This document shows positions 1 to 7,110 of a DNA stretch of 10,489 nucleotides, in pieces. The notes beneath the pieces were generated by a model. That model made no database searches. It saw only the letters and a program-made list of their open reading frames with translations, and was not told the DNA's origin. The translations under genes were made by a program, and so were the position numbers. The first letter of the stretch is position 1; the number at the start of each line of letters is the position of its first letter. Source of the DNA: Phycisphaeraceae bacterium. Its GTDB lineage: Bacteria; Planctomycetota; Phycisphaerae; Phycisphaerales; Phycisphaeraceae. The stretch is taken from the NCBI GenBank assembly GCA_029260695.1, contig JAJDCT010000395.1, positions 1 through 10,489 on the forward strand, written 5' to 3'.

Positions 1-1
1 T

Positions 2-1150
2 GAAGCCCGCGTCATCGCTAAGAATAAGGGCGGGCTTGAGCTTGAGATGCCCGGCGGGATCGCCGCGTTCATGCCAGCCAGCCAGGTGGATCTGCACCAC
101 GTCGATGACCTGGAGAAATTCGTCGGCGAAAAACTCGAGGCTGTGGTCCAGGAGATCGACCGCAAGAGTAAAAAAGTCGTACTCAGCCGCCGCCACCTGC
201 TGCACGACCGCCAAGCCAAGGACAAGGAAAAACTCCTCGGCGAGTTGGAGGTCGGACAGGTCCGTGAGGGCAAGGTCTCGAACATCGTGGACTTCGGCGC
301 TTTTGTAGATCTCGGCGGGATCGATGGGCTCGTGCACGTCTCAGACATGAGCTACACCCACGTCGATAAGCCTAAGGACGTGCTCAAGCCGGGCCAGCCG
401 GTGACCGTCAAGGTCTTGAAGATTGACCTGGCGAACCAGCGCATCAGCCTGGGGCTCAAGCAGACAGAGCCCGACCCCTGGGAGGGCTATCAGGACAAGA
501 TCAAAGTCGGCGATCAGATCTCCGCACGGGTGATCCGCAACGCCAGTTTCGGTTCGTTCATCGAGATCGAGCCGGGCGTCGAGGGCCTGCTGCCGATCAG
601 CGAGATAAGCTGGAAACGAATCCACAAGCCCGAAGAGGTCGTCAAGCAAGGCGACGTTCTGCGTCTGGCCGTGATCGGCGTCGATCTGGGCAAGCGGCGT
701 ATCACGCTGAGTCTCAAACAAGCCCAGGGCGACCCCTGGGTCGGGGCCGAGCGCACATTCGCCAAAGACAGCCTCGTGGAGGGCAAGGTGATCGGCACCA
801 CCGACTTCGGCGTATTCATTGAGTTGGCGACAGGCGTCGAGGGGTTGGTCCACATCTCCGAGTTGGCCAACAAGCACGTCGCTGTAGTCACGGAAGTCCT
901 GAATGTCGGGGACACCAAACAGTTCCGCGTGTTAGATATCAGCGAGGAGGATCGCAAGGTCCGCCTGTCGCTCAAGGCCGTCGACAAGCCCGCCGGCGCC
1001 TCACACAGCAGCCCATCTGGCCAACACCACGCCCCGCAGCAACCACACAAGGCCGCGCCGAAGCAGCTACGTAAAGACCTCAAGGGCGGGATGGACGCTA
1101 AGAGCCTCGGCCAGGGCTTAGGTGGCCTGAACCTGGACGACTTCAAATAA
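2..1150 (+). CDS. rpsA: 30S ribosomal protein S1, 5' end cut by window
   Basis: Seen: an open frame enters from the left edge and ends at TAA 1148-1150, giving 382 visible residues. It contains tandem S1 (OB-fold) RNA-binding motifs at about residues 1-65 (incomplete at the front), 84-153, 169-239 and 258-326. Signatures include VDFGAFVDLGGIDGLVH, ASFGSFIEIEPGVEGLLP and TDFGVFIELATGVEGLVHIS, plus the S1-protein hallmarks AFMPASQVD, VVLSRR and repeated DPW between motifs. The ATG at 47 is internal, because homologous sequence (EARVIAKNKGGLELE) precedes it. The tail (327-382) is His/Pro/Gln-rich and then Gly/Leu-rich, ending LNLDDFK. Known: S1 binds mRNA on the 30S subunit and promotes translation initiation; E. 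coli S1 has six such motifs. Inferred: a bona fide S1 rather than a short S1-domain regulator, since four consecutive motifs remain after truncation. Confidence 0.93.
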   Translation, partial: EARVIAKNKGGLELEMPGGIAAFMPASQVDLHHVDDLEKFVGEKLEAVVQEIDRKSKKVVLSRRHLLHDRQAKDKEKLLGELEVGQVREGKVSNIVDFGAFVDLGGIDGLVHVSDMSYTHVDKPKDVLKPGQPVTVKVLKIDLANQRISLGLKQTEPDPWEGYQDKIKVGDQISARVIRNASFGSFIEIEPGVEGLLPISEISWKRIHKPEEVVKQGDVLRLAVIGVDLGKRRITLSLKQAQGDPWVGAERTFAKDSLVEGKVIGTTDFGVFIELATGVEGLVHISELANKHVAVVTEVLNVGDTKQFRVLDISEEDRKVRLSLKAVDKPAGASHSSPSGQHHAPQQPHKAAPKQLRKDLKGGMDAKSLGQGLGGLNLDDFK

Positions 1151-1164
1151 CCCGCCACACGCTA

Positions 1165-1202
1165 TTGGCTCACAGCTAACCGTTTTGGCTAACAGCTTTC
1201 GG
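1165..1202. repeat. Imperfect 20-bp-period direct repeat after rpsA
   Basis: Two 18-base units start at 1165 and 1185 (TTGGCTCACAGCTAACCG and TTGGCTAACAGCTTTCGG) and match at 14 of 18 positions. They lie between the rpsA stop and the flavoprotein gene. No stem followed by a T-run was seen, so this is not an obvious intrinsic terminator. It may simply be a local duplication. Confidence 0.5.
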
Positions 1203-1295
1203 GATATCTGAATAGCCCCGGTGGAGGCCGATTCATCGGCCGTGATGGCGCAGATCACGCACCGCCAAGGGTTAATTCAGAGGCCCCATTCGCCC

Positions 1296-2552
1296 ATGGC
1301 TAACGGCTCCCAATACGACATCCTCATCGTCGGTGCTGGCGCGGCCGGCCTGATGGCGACGACCTTCGCCGGCCGGGGTGCCGGGCAGACAGCCAACGTG
1401 GCCGCGGTCGATGGTGCCAAACATATCGGCGCGAAGATACTTGTCGCCGGTGGCGGCCGCTGCAACGTCACCCATGAGGTGGTCACACCCCAAGACTTCG
1501 CCGGCTCTAAGCGCAACCAGATCGCCAAGGTGCTGAAAACCTTCGGCGCGGATGACACGGTGGAATTCTTTGCCGGGCTCGGCGTAAAACTCAAACGCGA
1601 AGACACCGGCAAGCTCTTCCCCACAACCGACCGGGCCAAGACCGTGCTGGACGCCCTGCTCTCGGCTGTGGATCGAGCCAACGCAACAGTCCTGAACGAA
1701 CACCGGGTCACCAAGGTATCCCGCAGCGGTGATGGGTTTACCGTCCGCACAGAACAGGGCGACCTGCAGGCCAGCAAACTCATCCTCGCCACCGGCGGCA
1801 AGAGCCTGCCCAAGACCGGCAGCGACGGCCTGGCCTACGGGTTTGCCATCTCGCTAGGCCACACACTCACCAAGACCACGCCCGCACTGGTCCCACTGGT
1901 GTTGCCCGACGGGCACTGGTTGACCCGGCTCTCCGGGCTCACGACCGACGTAGAGCTTGCGGTCGCGTCATCGACCGGGAAGATCCTGCACCGCCAAAGC
2001 GGATCGCTGTTGATGACACACTTTGGTTTGAGCGGCCCTGCGGCGATGGATATCAGCCGGCATTGGATCGCCGCAAACCTGGCCGATCCGGGGAGTCACC
2101 TGCTCATCAATTTCCTGCCGGGCAAATCCTTCGATCAGATCGAATCTGAACTGGTGGCGTTGACCGAGTCACATGGCGGGGCCGGGATCACCAGCGTGCT
2201 GTATGACTATGTGCTTAGGCGTTTGGCCCACACGCTGGTCGCAGAGGGTGCGGGGGTAGAACCGACGACCGCGATGGCGCAACTCAGCAAGCCCCAGCGA
2301 CGCGCGGTGGTCAAGGCCCTGACCGCCCTGCCCGTGCCGGTCGTCCGTGACCGTGGCTACCTGTTCGCCGAAGTCACCGCCGGGGGCGTGCCGCTATCCG
2401 AGATAGACCTGTCGACGATGGAATCTCGCAAGTGCCCAGGCCTTTATCTTTGTGGTGAGATCCTCGACGTGGACGGCCGAATCGGCGGATACAATTTCCA
2501 GTGGGCTTGGGCATCAGGTAGGCTGGCGGGCCTCTCGGCAGCGATCGGTTAG
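1296..2552 (+). CDS. HI0933/YhiN-family FAD-dependent oxidoreductase
   Basis: Seen: 418 residues from ATG 1296 to TAG 2550-2552. A Rossmann dinucleotide motif, ILIVGAGAAGL, sits at residues 9-19. The family signature KILVAGGGRCNVTH follows, then ATGGKSLPKTGSDG, FGLSGPA and a C-terminal FAD-site block with GLYLCGEILDVDGRIGGYN and QWAWASGRLAG. The frame stays open back to GTG 1221 and ATG 1245, but those codons add a low-similarity leader. ATG 1296 puts the Rossmann strand at the expected place and gives the usual family length of about 400. Known: this family (PF03486, called NAD(P)/FAD-dependent oxidoreductase or aminoacetone oxidase-like) includes BaiN; most members have no assigned substrate. 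The gene ends 33 bases before pgsA on the same strand, so cotranscription is likely, though no functional link is evident. Confidence 0.9.
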   Translation: MANGSQYDILIVGAGAAGLMATTFAGRGAGQTANVAAVDGAKHIGAKILVAGGGRCNVTHEVVTPQDFAGSKRNQIAKVLKTFGADDTVEFFAGLGVKLKREDTGKLFPTTDRAKTVLDALLSAVDRANATVLNEHRVTKVSRSGDGFTVRTEQGDLQASKLILATGGKSLPKTGSDGLAYGFAISLGHTLTKTTPALVPLVLPDGHWLTRLSGLTTDVELAVASSTGKILHRQSGSLLMTHFGLSGPAAMDISRHWIAANLADPGSHLLINFLPGKSFDQIESELVALTESHGGAGITSVLYDYVLRRLAHTLVAEGAGVEPTTAMAQLSKPQRRAVVKALTALPVPVVRDRGYLFAEVTAGGVPLSEIDLSTMESRKCPGLYLCGEILDVDGRIGGYNFQWAWASGRLAGLSAAIG

Positions 2553-2585
2553 CATGTGAGAGACGGGGACAGGAATGACCGGACC

Positions 2586-3236
2586 ATGCACACGTTCTAC
2601 CGACAACTACCAAACCAACTGACGATGCTTAGGCTGGTGCTGGCGGCGGTGTTTTTCGTGATGCTCAATTGCTACCGCTACGGGGCGGATAGCCCCAACT
2701 GGCTGCTGCCGATCTCGATCGTGGTTTTTATCCTGGCGGCGATCACCGATTCGCTCGACGGATACCTGGCCCGCCGCTGGCACGTCGAGTCGAAGTTCGG
2801 CCGGATCATGGACCCGTTCTGTGACAAAGTGCTGGTGATCGGGGCTTTTGTCTACCTCGCCGGGCCGAGATTTATTATCCCGGGGGCTGTGGAAGTCGGC
2901 GACATCGATTTCTTCAGCATGGTCAGCGGGGTCTACCCCTGGATGGTCGCGGTGATCCTGTCCCGGGAGCTGTTAGTCACAGCGATCCGTGGAGAGCTGG
3001 AAGGCGAAGGCGTGAACTTCGGCGCCAACATCTGGGGGAAGCTGAAGATGATTCTCCAATCGGTGGTCATCCCGGTGGTGCTGGCAATCGTCTGGCTGGA
3101 CCCGCGCAACGACGGCTGGCAGTGGCTGGCTTGGGTCCGCGATGTGCTGGTGTACCTGACGGTGGCAGTGACCGTGCTAAGCGGCATCCCCTACATCACC
3201 GGCGCGGCGCGGGCGGCACGGAAAAAGACTTCGTAG
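2586..3236 (+). CDS. pgsA: CDP-diacylglycerol--glycerol-3-phosphate 3-phosphatidyltransferase
   Basis: Seen: 216 residues from ATG 2586, with AGGA 2571-2574 upstream. An in-frame GTG at 2556 would add ten residues (MRDGDRNDRT) that look non-homologous. The complete CDP-alcohol phosphotransferase motif D-x2-DG-x2-AR-x8-G-x3-D-x3-D is present as D55, D58-G59, A62-R63, G72, D76 and D80. Several hydrophobic membrane segments are visible, roughly at 10-30, 38-56, 82-98, 115-128, 155-172 and 183-205. SRELLVTAIRGE (126-137) matches the PgsA-specific R-E-L-x(4)-R region. Known: the enzyme is in the inner membrane and makes phosphatidylglycerophosphate from CDP-diacylglycerol and glycerol 3-phosphate, the committed step to phosphatidylglycerol and cardiolipin. 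Phosphatidylserine synthase or another CDP-alcohol transferase is less likely given that region and the size. Confidence 0.93.
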   Translation: MHTFYRQLPNQLTMLRLVLAAVFFVMLNCYRYGADSPNWLLPISIVVFILAAITDSLDGYLARRWHVESKFGRIMDPFCDKVLVIGAFVYLAGPRFIIPGAVEVGDIDFFSMVSGVYPWMVAVILSRELLVTAIRGELEGEGVNFGANIWGKLKMILQSVVIPVVLAIVWLDPRNDGWQWLAWVRDVLVYLTVAVTVLSGIPYITGAARAARKKTS

Positions 3237-3261
3237 CCGTAACGTATTCCGTCCCCCACAG

Positions 3262-3321
3262 CCCCCGGCTTTGCCGGGGGATAACGTCTAAGGAACCATC
3301 AACCCCCGACAGAGCCGGGGG
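3262..3321. repeat. Inverted pair of GC-rich hairpins (REP-like), possible terminator
   Basis: Hairpin 1 at 3262-3280 is a perfect 8-bp stem, CCCCCGGC/GCCGGGGG, with a TTT loop. Hairpin 2 at 3303-3321 has a 6-bp stem, CCCCCG/CGGGGG, with a 7-base loop. The reverse complement of hairpin 2 matches hairpin 1 at 17 of 19 positions, so the two are copies in opposite orientation separated by 22 bases. They fill the gap between convergent pgsA and cysS, where they could end transcription from both sides. Neither stem is followed by a clear T-run on either strand, so intrinsic termination is uncertain. The arrangement resembles paired REP/BIME elements. No REP-associated transposase gene is in the window. 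Confidence 0.6.
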
Positions 3322-3329
3322 GTATAGGT

Positions 3330-3360
3330 AGATAGTTTTACCAATTGAACTACGCCAACC
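3330..3360 (-). other. tRNA-like 5'-half fragment overlapping the cysS stop codon
   Basis: Read on the minus strand, the sequence runs GTTGGCG (acceptor-like), TA, GTTC (D-stem), AATTGGTA (D-loop), AAAC, which is the standard spacing of the first half of a tRNA. From memory, GGCGTAGTTCAATTGGTA is identical to the matching part of E. coli tRNA-Trp. The similarity ends where the anticodon arm should start. No T-arm, matching acceptor strand or CCA was found before the hairpins, so this is not a working tRNA gene. The TAG within it is the stop codon of cysS. Confidence 0.5.
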
Positions 3361-4885
3361 GTTTCGAGGCGACCGTACCTTTTTTTGTAGTTTTAACTTC
3401 ATAACCAGCAGATTCTATTTCTTTACGAATAGCATCCGATTTATCGTAGTCCTTTGCTACTCGAGCATCATCCAATGCTTTGCATTTCATTTTTATATCT
3501 TGATCTACCGACCCAACATGAGTGCCTGTATTATCTTTGATAATCACATATGCATCAGATCCGGGCAATATCGCCAACACTTCATTTGTAATCGTCAATA
3601 TGTCATGCATTTCAATCAGATTAGTCGGATTGCTCTTTAACCATGAAAACAATACACCTAAAGCCCCACTTATATTAAGATCCTCGCTAAGCGCAGCCTT
3701 GAATTCATTGATCACAGAATACTCTGCATCGATATTGTCGATCGTACGCATGGAAACATGTATTGATGAAGCAGATACCGCACGTTCGGCTGTTCGCAGG
3801 CGATCCACCGCGCTCGCCGAGTCTGCCAACCCCTTGGCGGTGAAGTTGATGTTCGAGCGGTAGTGGCCTTTCAGTAGTTCAAATCGCAGCACGGCCGGGT
3901 CGACCGGGCGGCCGGTGACTTTGCCTTCCAACACATCGCGGACGGTGTGGAAGTTGCCCTTGGATTTGGACATTTTTTCGCCCTCGACCAGGAGGAAGCG
4001 CGAGTGCAGCCAGAAGTTGGCGAAGCGGTCGTGGCCGGTGGCTCCGCAGGTTTGCGCGATCTCGCACTCGTGGTGTGGGAAGATGTTGTCTTCACCGCCG
4101 GTGTGGATGTCGATGGTGTCCCGTTGCAGCAGCGCCCTGGCCATTGCGGAGCACTCGATGTGCCAGCCGGGGTAGCCCTCACCCCATGGCGAATCCCATT
4201 TCATCAGGTGCGATGCATCGGGCTTCCATAGCAGGAAGTCCGCCGGGTGGCGTTTGTGGGTCTGGTGTGAGTCCTGGACCCGGCCGCCGGCGCCGCCCTT
4301 GAGGTGGTCCAGGCTGTTGCCGGACAGCTTGCCGTACTCGGGGAAGCTCTGGACACTGAAATAAACCGCGCCGTCGTCGGCGACATAGGCGTGGTCTTTC
4401 TCGATCAGCGACCGGATCATCGGGATCATGCTGGGCTCGACGTGGTCGGTCGCTCGCGGCATCTGGCCGGGGTATTCATCTGCGATTTTCAGATTCAGCC
4501 GCTTGGCGTCGTCGATGAACGCTGTGGTAAAGAATTCGGCGACTGCGTAGGGATCGTCGGGGTTTTCAACCAGCGCCCTACCGTCTTTTTTGGATTCCTT
4601 GAGCCTGGTTGCGGCGGCGGCCATCTTGTCTTCGCCCCCCCCGTCGGCGAGTTGATCGTCGGTCATGTGCCCAACGTCGGTGATGTTCATCACCTGATGG
4701 ACCTTGTGCCCGGCCAACTCCAGGAAGCGTCTGAGGACGTCTGCGAAGACGAAGGTGCGGAAGTTACCGATGTGGGCGTAGTCGTAGACCGTCGGGCCGC
4801 AGTTGTACATGTAGACGTTTGGCGCATCGATCGGTGTGAACGGCTCTACCCGGTGGGTCAGTGTGTTGTAAAAACGGATATCCAT
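3350..4885 (-). CDS. cysS: Cysteinyl-tRNA synthetase with AT-rich 3' segment
   Basis: Seen: 511 residues from ATG (4885-4883) to TAG (3352-3350). The class I signature HIGN is at 38-41 within [13 protein letters not shown], and KMSKS at 304-308. Zinc ligands by alignment to the E. coli enzyme are C29 (NCGPTVYD), C245 (WHIECSAMA), H271 and E275 ([10 protein letters not shown]). [11 protein letters not shown] and the C-terminal helical/anticodon-binding region ([19 protein letters not shown], then [19 protein letters not shown]) are intact. Known: charges tRNA-Cys with cysteine in the cytoplasm; usual length is about 460-500. It follows the CNNM gene by 51 bases and is probably last in that transcript. 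Odd: bases 3361-3780 (residues about 369-508) are about 39% G+C by hand count with A/T-ending codons, while 3781-3840 are 70%. A run of eight G in the coding strand (4635-4642) encodes part of DGGGED. Confidence 0.95.
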   Translation of the reverse strand: MDIRFYNTLTHRVEPFTPIDAPNVYMYNCGPTVYDYAHIGNFRTFVFADVLRRFLELAGHKVHQVMNITDVGHMTDDQLADGGGEDKMAAAATRLKESKKDGRALVENPDDPYAVAEFFTTAFIDDAKRLNLKIADEYPGQMPRATDHVEPSMIPMIRSLIEKDHAYVADDGAVYFSVQSFPEYGKLSGNSLDHLKGGAGGRVQDSHQTHKRHPADFLLWKPDASHLMKWDSPWGEGYPGWHIECSAMARALLQRDTIDIHTGGEDNIFPHHECEIAQTCGATGHDRFANFWLHSRFLLVEGEKMSKSKGNFHTVRDVLEGKVTGRPVDPAVLRFELLKGHYRSNINFTAKGLADSASAVDRLRTAERAVSASSIHVSMRTIDNIDAEYSVINEFKAALSEDLNISGALGVLFSWLKSNPTNLIEMHDILTITNEVLAILPGSDAYVIIKDNTGTHVGSVDQDIKMKCKALDDARVAKDYDKSDAIRKEIESAGYEVKTTKKGTVASKRLA

Positions 4886-4936
4886 GGGCGGGAAAGTGTA
4901 GCCAGCGTGGCCTAGGACCGCGAACGGGTCGCCCCG

Positions 4937-6217
4937 TTACGCCTTGGTCGAGGCGTCCTGAGAGTCGAGTACACGGACCTCGACGCGCACGACGTGGGTG
5001 CGCTGGGCTTCGGTCACGGTGAACCGCAGGCCCCGGTAGTCGAAGCCCTCGCCGGCCTTTGGGATATGCCCGATGGTCGCGAAGACAAACCCACCGACCG
5101 TGTCATAGTCCTCATTTTCGGGCAGGTCTATCTCCAGTTCGTCGTTGAGGTCGTCGATCTCGACCCGTGCGTCGACCCGGAGGGTGTCGCCGTCCAGGCG
5201 GTGGATCGTGGGGGTTTCTTCGGCCGCTTCGTACTCGTCCTGGATCTCCCCGACCAGCTCTTCGAGGATGTCTTCGATGGTAACCAGCCCCGCTGTCCCG
5301 CCGTACTCATCGAGGACCAGGGCGATGTGGACCTTGCGGGCCTTGAACTCGCCGAGCAGCTCCCCGACGTTCTTGCTTTCCGGCACAATCATCGCTTCGC
5401 GTAAAACCGAGCGGAGATCAAATTCGTCGTCGGTGCCAAGGTAGCGGATCAGGTCTTTGGCGTAGAGGATGCCGACGATGTTGTCGATGGTCTGGTCGTA
5501 AACGGGGATCCGGCTGTGCCCGTGCTCAAGGATGGCGTCCTTGACCTGCTGGAGCGTCGAATTGACCTCGATACCCTCGACATCGGTGCGCGGCGTCATG
5601 ACCTGGTCGGCGTCGGTGTTGGCCATGTCGAAGACGGCCTCGATCATATCCTTCTGCGCCTCGTCAACTTCGGCACCGTCCTCGTGGTCTTCAACCACGG
5701 AGAGCACCTCGTCCGAAAGGTCGCTGTCCTCACCGTCGATCAAGTCGGCACCGGAGATCCGCCTGACCACCGGGTCAAACATATGCAGGAACCAGACAAC
5801 CGGCGAGAACACGATCAGCAAGGCATAGAGCAGTGGCAGTGACAGCGCGATGAGGCCCTCACGCTGGTAACGAGCCCAACTCACCGGGATCGCCACGGCG
5901 AAGATGCTGACCAGCCCCCCCGCGAGCAGGAATGCGGCGATATAGATCGCGGGCCGGGTCCAGTCGGTGAACCGTTCCTCGAAGTAGTAGAGCGTCGCCA
6001 ACAGGACGACCAGGCTCAGCACCGCCCGGGCCGTCCCGGTCAGCAAAAGCACCATGGGCTGGCGCTGGTGAAACAACGACAGCCGATCCGGCCCGGAGCC
6101 CGTAGCCAACCGATCGGCCAGGCGTTTGCGGGACGGCGTCTTCAGGGCGATGTTACAGGCCGAGAAGTAGCAAACCAGCAGGCATCCGAGGACGGCTATC
6201 CCGATCGCGTAGTTCAC
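4937..6217 (-). CDS. CNNM/CorC-HlyC family membrane protein with CBS pair
   Basis: Seen: 426 residues from GTG (6217-6215) to TAA (4939-4937), with no good Shine-Dalgarno site. The N-terminal CNNM-type region has four hydrophobic segments, about 3-24, 55-78, 88-111 and 122-145. An acidic linker (160-190) follows. The first CBS domain is about 205-262 (DQVMTPRTDVEGI, GHSRIPVYDQTIDNIVGI) and the second about 270-328 (HIALVLDEYGGTAGLVTIED). A CorC_HlyC C-terminal domain covers about 340-418 (VDARVEIDDLNDEL, YDTVGGFV). Known: family members (CorC, YtfL, MpfA, historically 'hemolysins') are linked to Mg2+ or other cation export, with the CBS pair sensing nucleotide. Haemolytic activity should not be assumed. 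Context: it follows ybeY by 110 bases, as ybeX/corC follows ybeY in proteobacteria, and precedes cysS. The N-terminal region lacks some residues seen in longer homologues, so a start further upstream cannot be excluded. Confidence 0.9.
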   Translation of the reverse strand: MNYAIGIAVLGCLLVCYFSACNIALKTPSRKRLADRLATGSGPDRLSLFHQRQPMVLLLTGTARAVLSLVVLLATLYYFEERFTDWTRPAIYIAAFLLAGGLVSIFAVAIPVSWARYQREGLIALSLPLLYALLIVFSPVVWFLHMFDPVVRRISGADLIDGEDSDLSDEVLSVVEDHEDGAEVDEAQKDMIEAVFDMANTDADQVMTPRTDVEGIEVNSTLQQVKDAILEHGHSRIPVYDQTIDNIVGILYAKDLIRYLGTDDEFDLRSVLREAMIVPESKNVGELLGEFKARKVHIALVLDEYGGTAGLVTIEDILEELVGEIQDEYEAAEETPTIHRLDGDTLRVDARVEIDDLNDELEIDLPENEDYDTVGGFVFATIGHIPKAGEGFDYRGLRFTVTEAQRTHVVRVEVRVLDSQDASTKA

Positions 6218-6288
6218 CGAAGTACACCCGTATCCCCTGCTATTTCAGGCCGCCGACCGAAGCCGGATGCGCCTGCTGTCCAAGCTGA

Positions 6289-6309
6289 TCCGTGTCAGGG
6301 GGACACGGA
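6289..6309 (-). terminator. 8-bp hairpin between ybeY and the CNNM gene
   Basis: TCCGTGTC (6289-6296) and GACACGGA (6302-6309) form a perfect 8-bp stem around a 5-base loop. It lies 19 bases past the ybeY stop, within the 110-base gap to the CNNM gene on the same strand. No T-run follows on the minus strand, so it could instead be an attenuator, processing site or mRNA-stabilising stem. Confidence 0.35.
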
Positions 6310-6327
6310 CAAGCCTTACGTTAAGTG

Positions 6328-7002
6328 TCACAAACCAAATACGGGGCCCAGCCCCGCGCGGGTCAATAGTTCATCTTCACGCCGGTGCATCTTCTGGTAA
6401 CCGACTTCGTCGTGGTCGTCCTCGCCAAGAAGGTGCATCAGCCCGTGTACGGCGTAAAGCAACAGCTCCAACCGGGTGTCGTGTCCGCGCTGTTGGGCCT
6501 GACGACGGGCCTCATCCATGCAGAGCACAAGATCGCCATCGACTGGCTGGTCTTGACGATCTCGTAGATCAAACGTCAAAACATCGGTAGTCCCAGGTTC
6601 ATCGCAATACTGCATGTGCATACTTGTCATCTGCTCATCATCGACGACAGCCACAGCGAGCCGGCCATCGGTCACGCCGGCGAGTTGAGCGAGGCGGGTG
6701 AGTTGTTCTTCCAGCCAGCCAGTGGCGGTCGGGTCGCAGTCGGAGGTCCGCAGGTCCAGTGTCACGGCACAACTCAAGCCGGGGCTGGGCCGGGGGTCGG
6801 GCCGGGGGTCGGGCCGGGGGTCGGGGGTGGGATTGGGCGTGTGTTCCTCGGATTGATCGGGGTCGGCACAGTCGGACTCATCCCCCAACCCGTCGGCGGG
6901 CTCAAGGGAACAAGCAGGTGAGGATGAACTGGATGGGCTGGTCTTAGGCACCTTGGTCTCTAGCTGGGCGGTCTGGCCTGGGTTGGCCACCTGACAAAGC
7001 AA
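6328..7002 (-). CDS. ybeY: Endoribonuclease YbeY with Pro/Asp-rich N-terminal extension
   Basis: Seen: the frame ends at 6328 and is open back to TTG 7002 (224 residues). The YbeY core occupies about 80-224: VAVVDDEQMTSMH, PGTTDVLTFDL (the family 'TDVLSFP' block), GDLVLCMDEA and the metal site HGLMHLLGEDDHDE. Residues 1-79 are low-complexity, with a Ser run (24-28), acidic stretches and three DPRP units. Start choice is open. TTG 7002 and GTG 6990 lack a Shine-Dalgarno site; GTG 6765 would give a normal 145-residue YbeY but would leave a 345-base gap after the rsbW-like gene. I give the longest frame. Known: YbeY is a metal-dependent RNase for 16S rRNA 3' maturation and 70S quality control. 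Odd: the third metal-site His is one residue further on than in the usual HGxxHLxGxDH. Position between rsbVW and the CNNM gene suggests one transcript. Confidence 0.85.
   Translation of the reverse strand: MLCQVANPGQTAQLETKVPKTSPSSSSSPACSLEPADGLGDESDCADPDQSEEHTPNPTPDPRPDPRPDPRPSPGLSCAVTLDLRTSDCDPTATGWLEEQLTRLAQLAGVTDGRLAVAVVDDEQMTSMHMQYCDEPGTTDVLTFDLRDRQDQPVDGDLVLCMDEARRQAQQRGHDTRLELLLYAVHGLMHLLGEDDHDEVGYQKMHRREDELLTRAGLGPVFGL
6787..6822. repeat. Three perfect 12-bp tandem repeats inside the ybeY frame
   Basis: The unit GGGCCGGGGGTC occurs three times in a row at 6787-6798, 6799-6810 and 6811-6822, followed by a degenerate G-rich stretch. On the minus strand each unit encodes Asp-Pro-Arg-Pro. 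The plus strand, which is the template for ybeY, holds many closely spaced runs of three to five G and could form G-quadruplexes. Copy number would be expected to vary by slippage in steps that keep the frame. Confidence 0.9.
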
Positions 7003-7110
7003 CGGTGAATGATAGCGTATGGGGGGATCAGGTCCAAGACAATATCCGCCTGGGTTGAGTATGAGGGGTCGGTGTATCGGTGTGCAACCGGGGGCCTGGG
7101 TTTGGCGGGG

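Noticed and set aside
3237..3360. Complete tRNA gene in the pgsA-cysS junction
   Set aside because: Only a 5'-half resemblance is present; no anticodon arm with a U33 loop, no T-arm and no acceptor complement could be folded.
4304..4915. 203-residue plus-strand open frame
   Set aside because: Lies wholly antisense to cysS, whose catalytic motifs are unmistakable; a GC-rich codon-position shadow.
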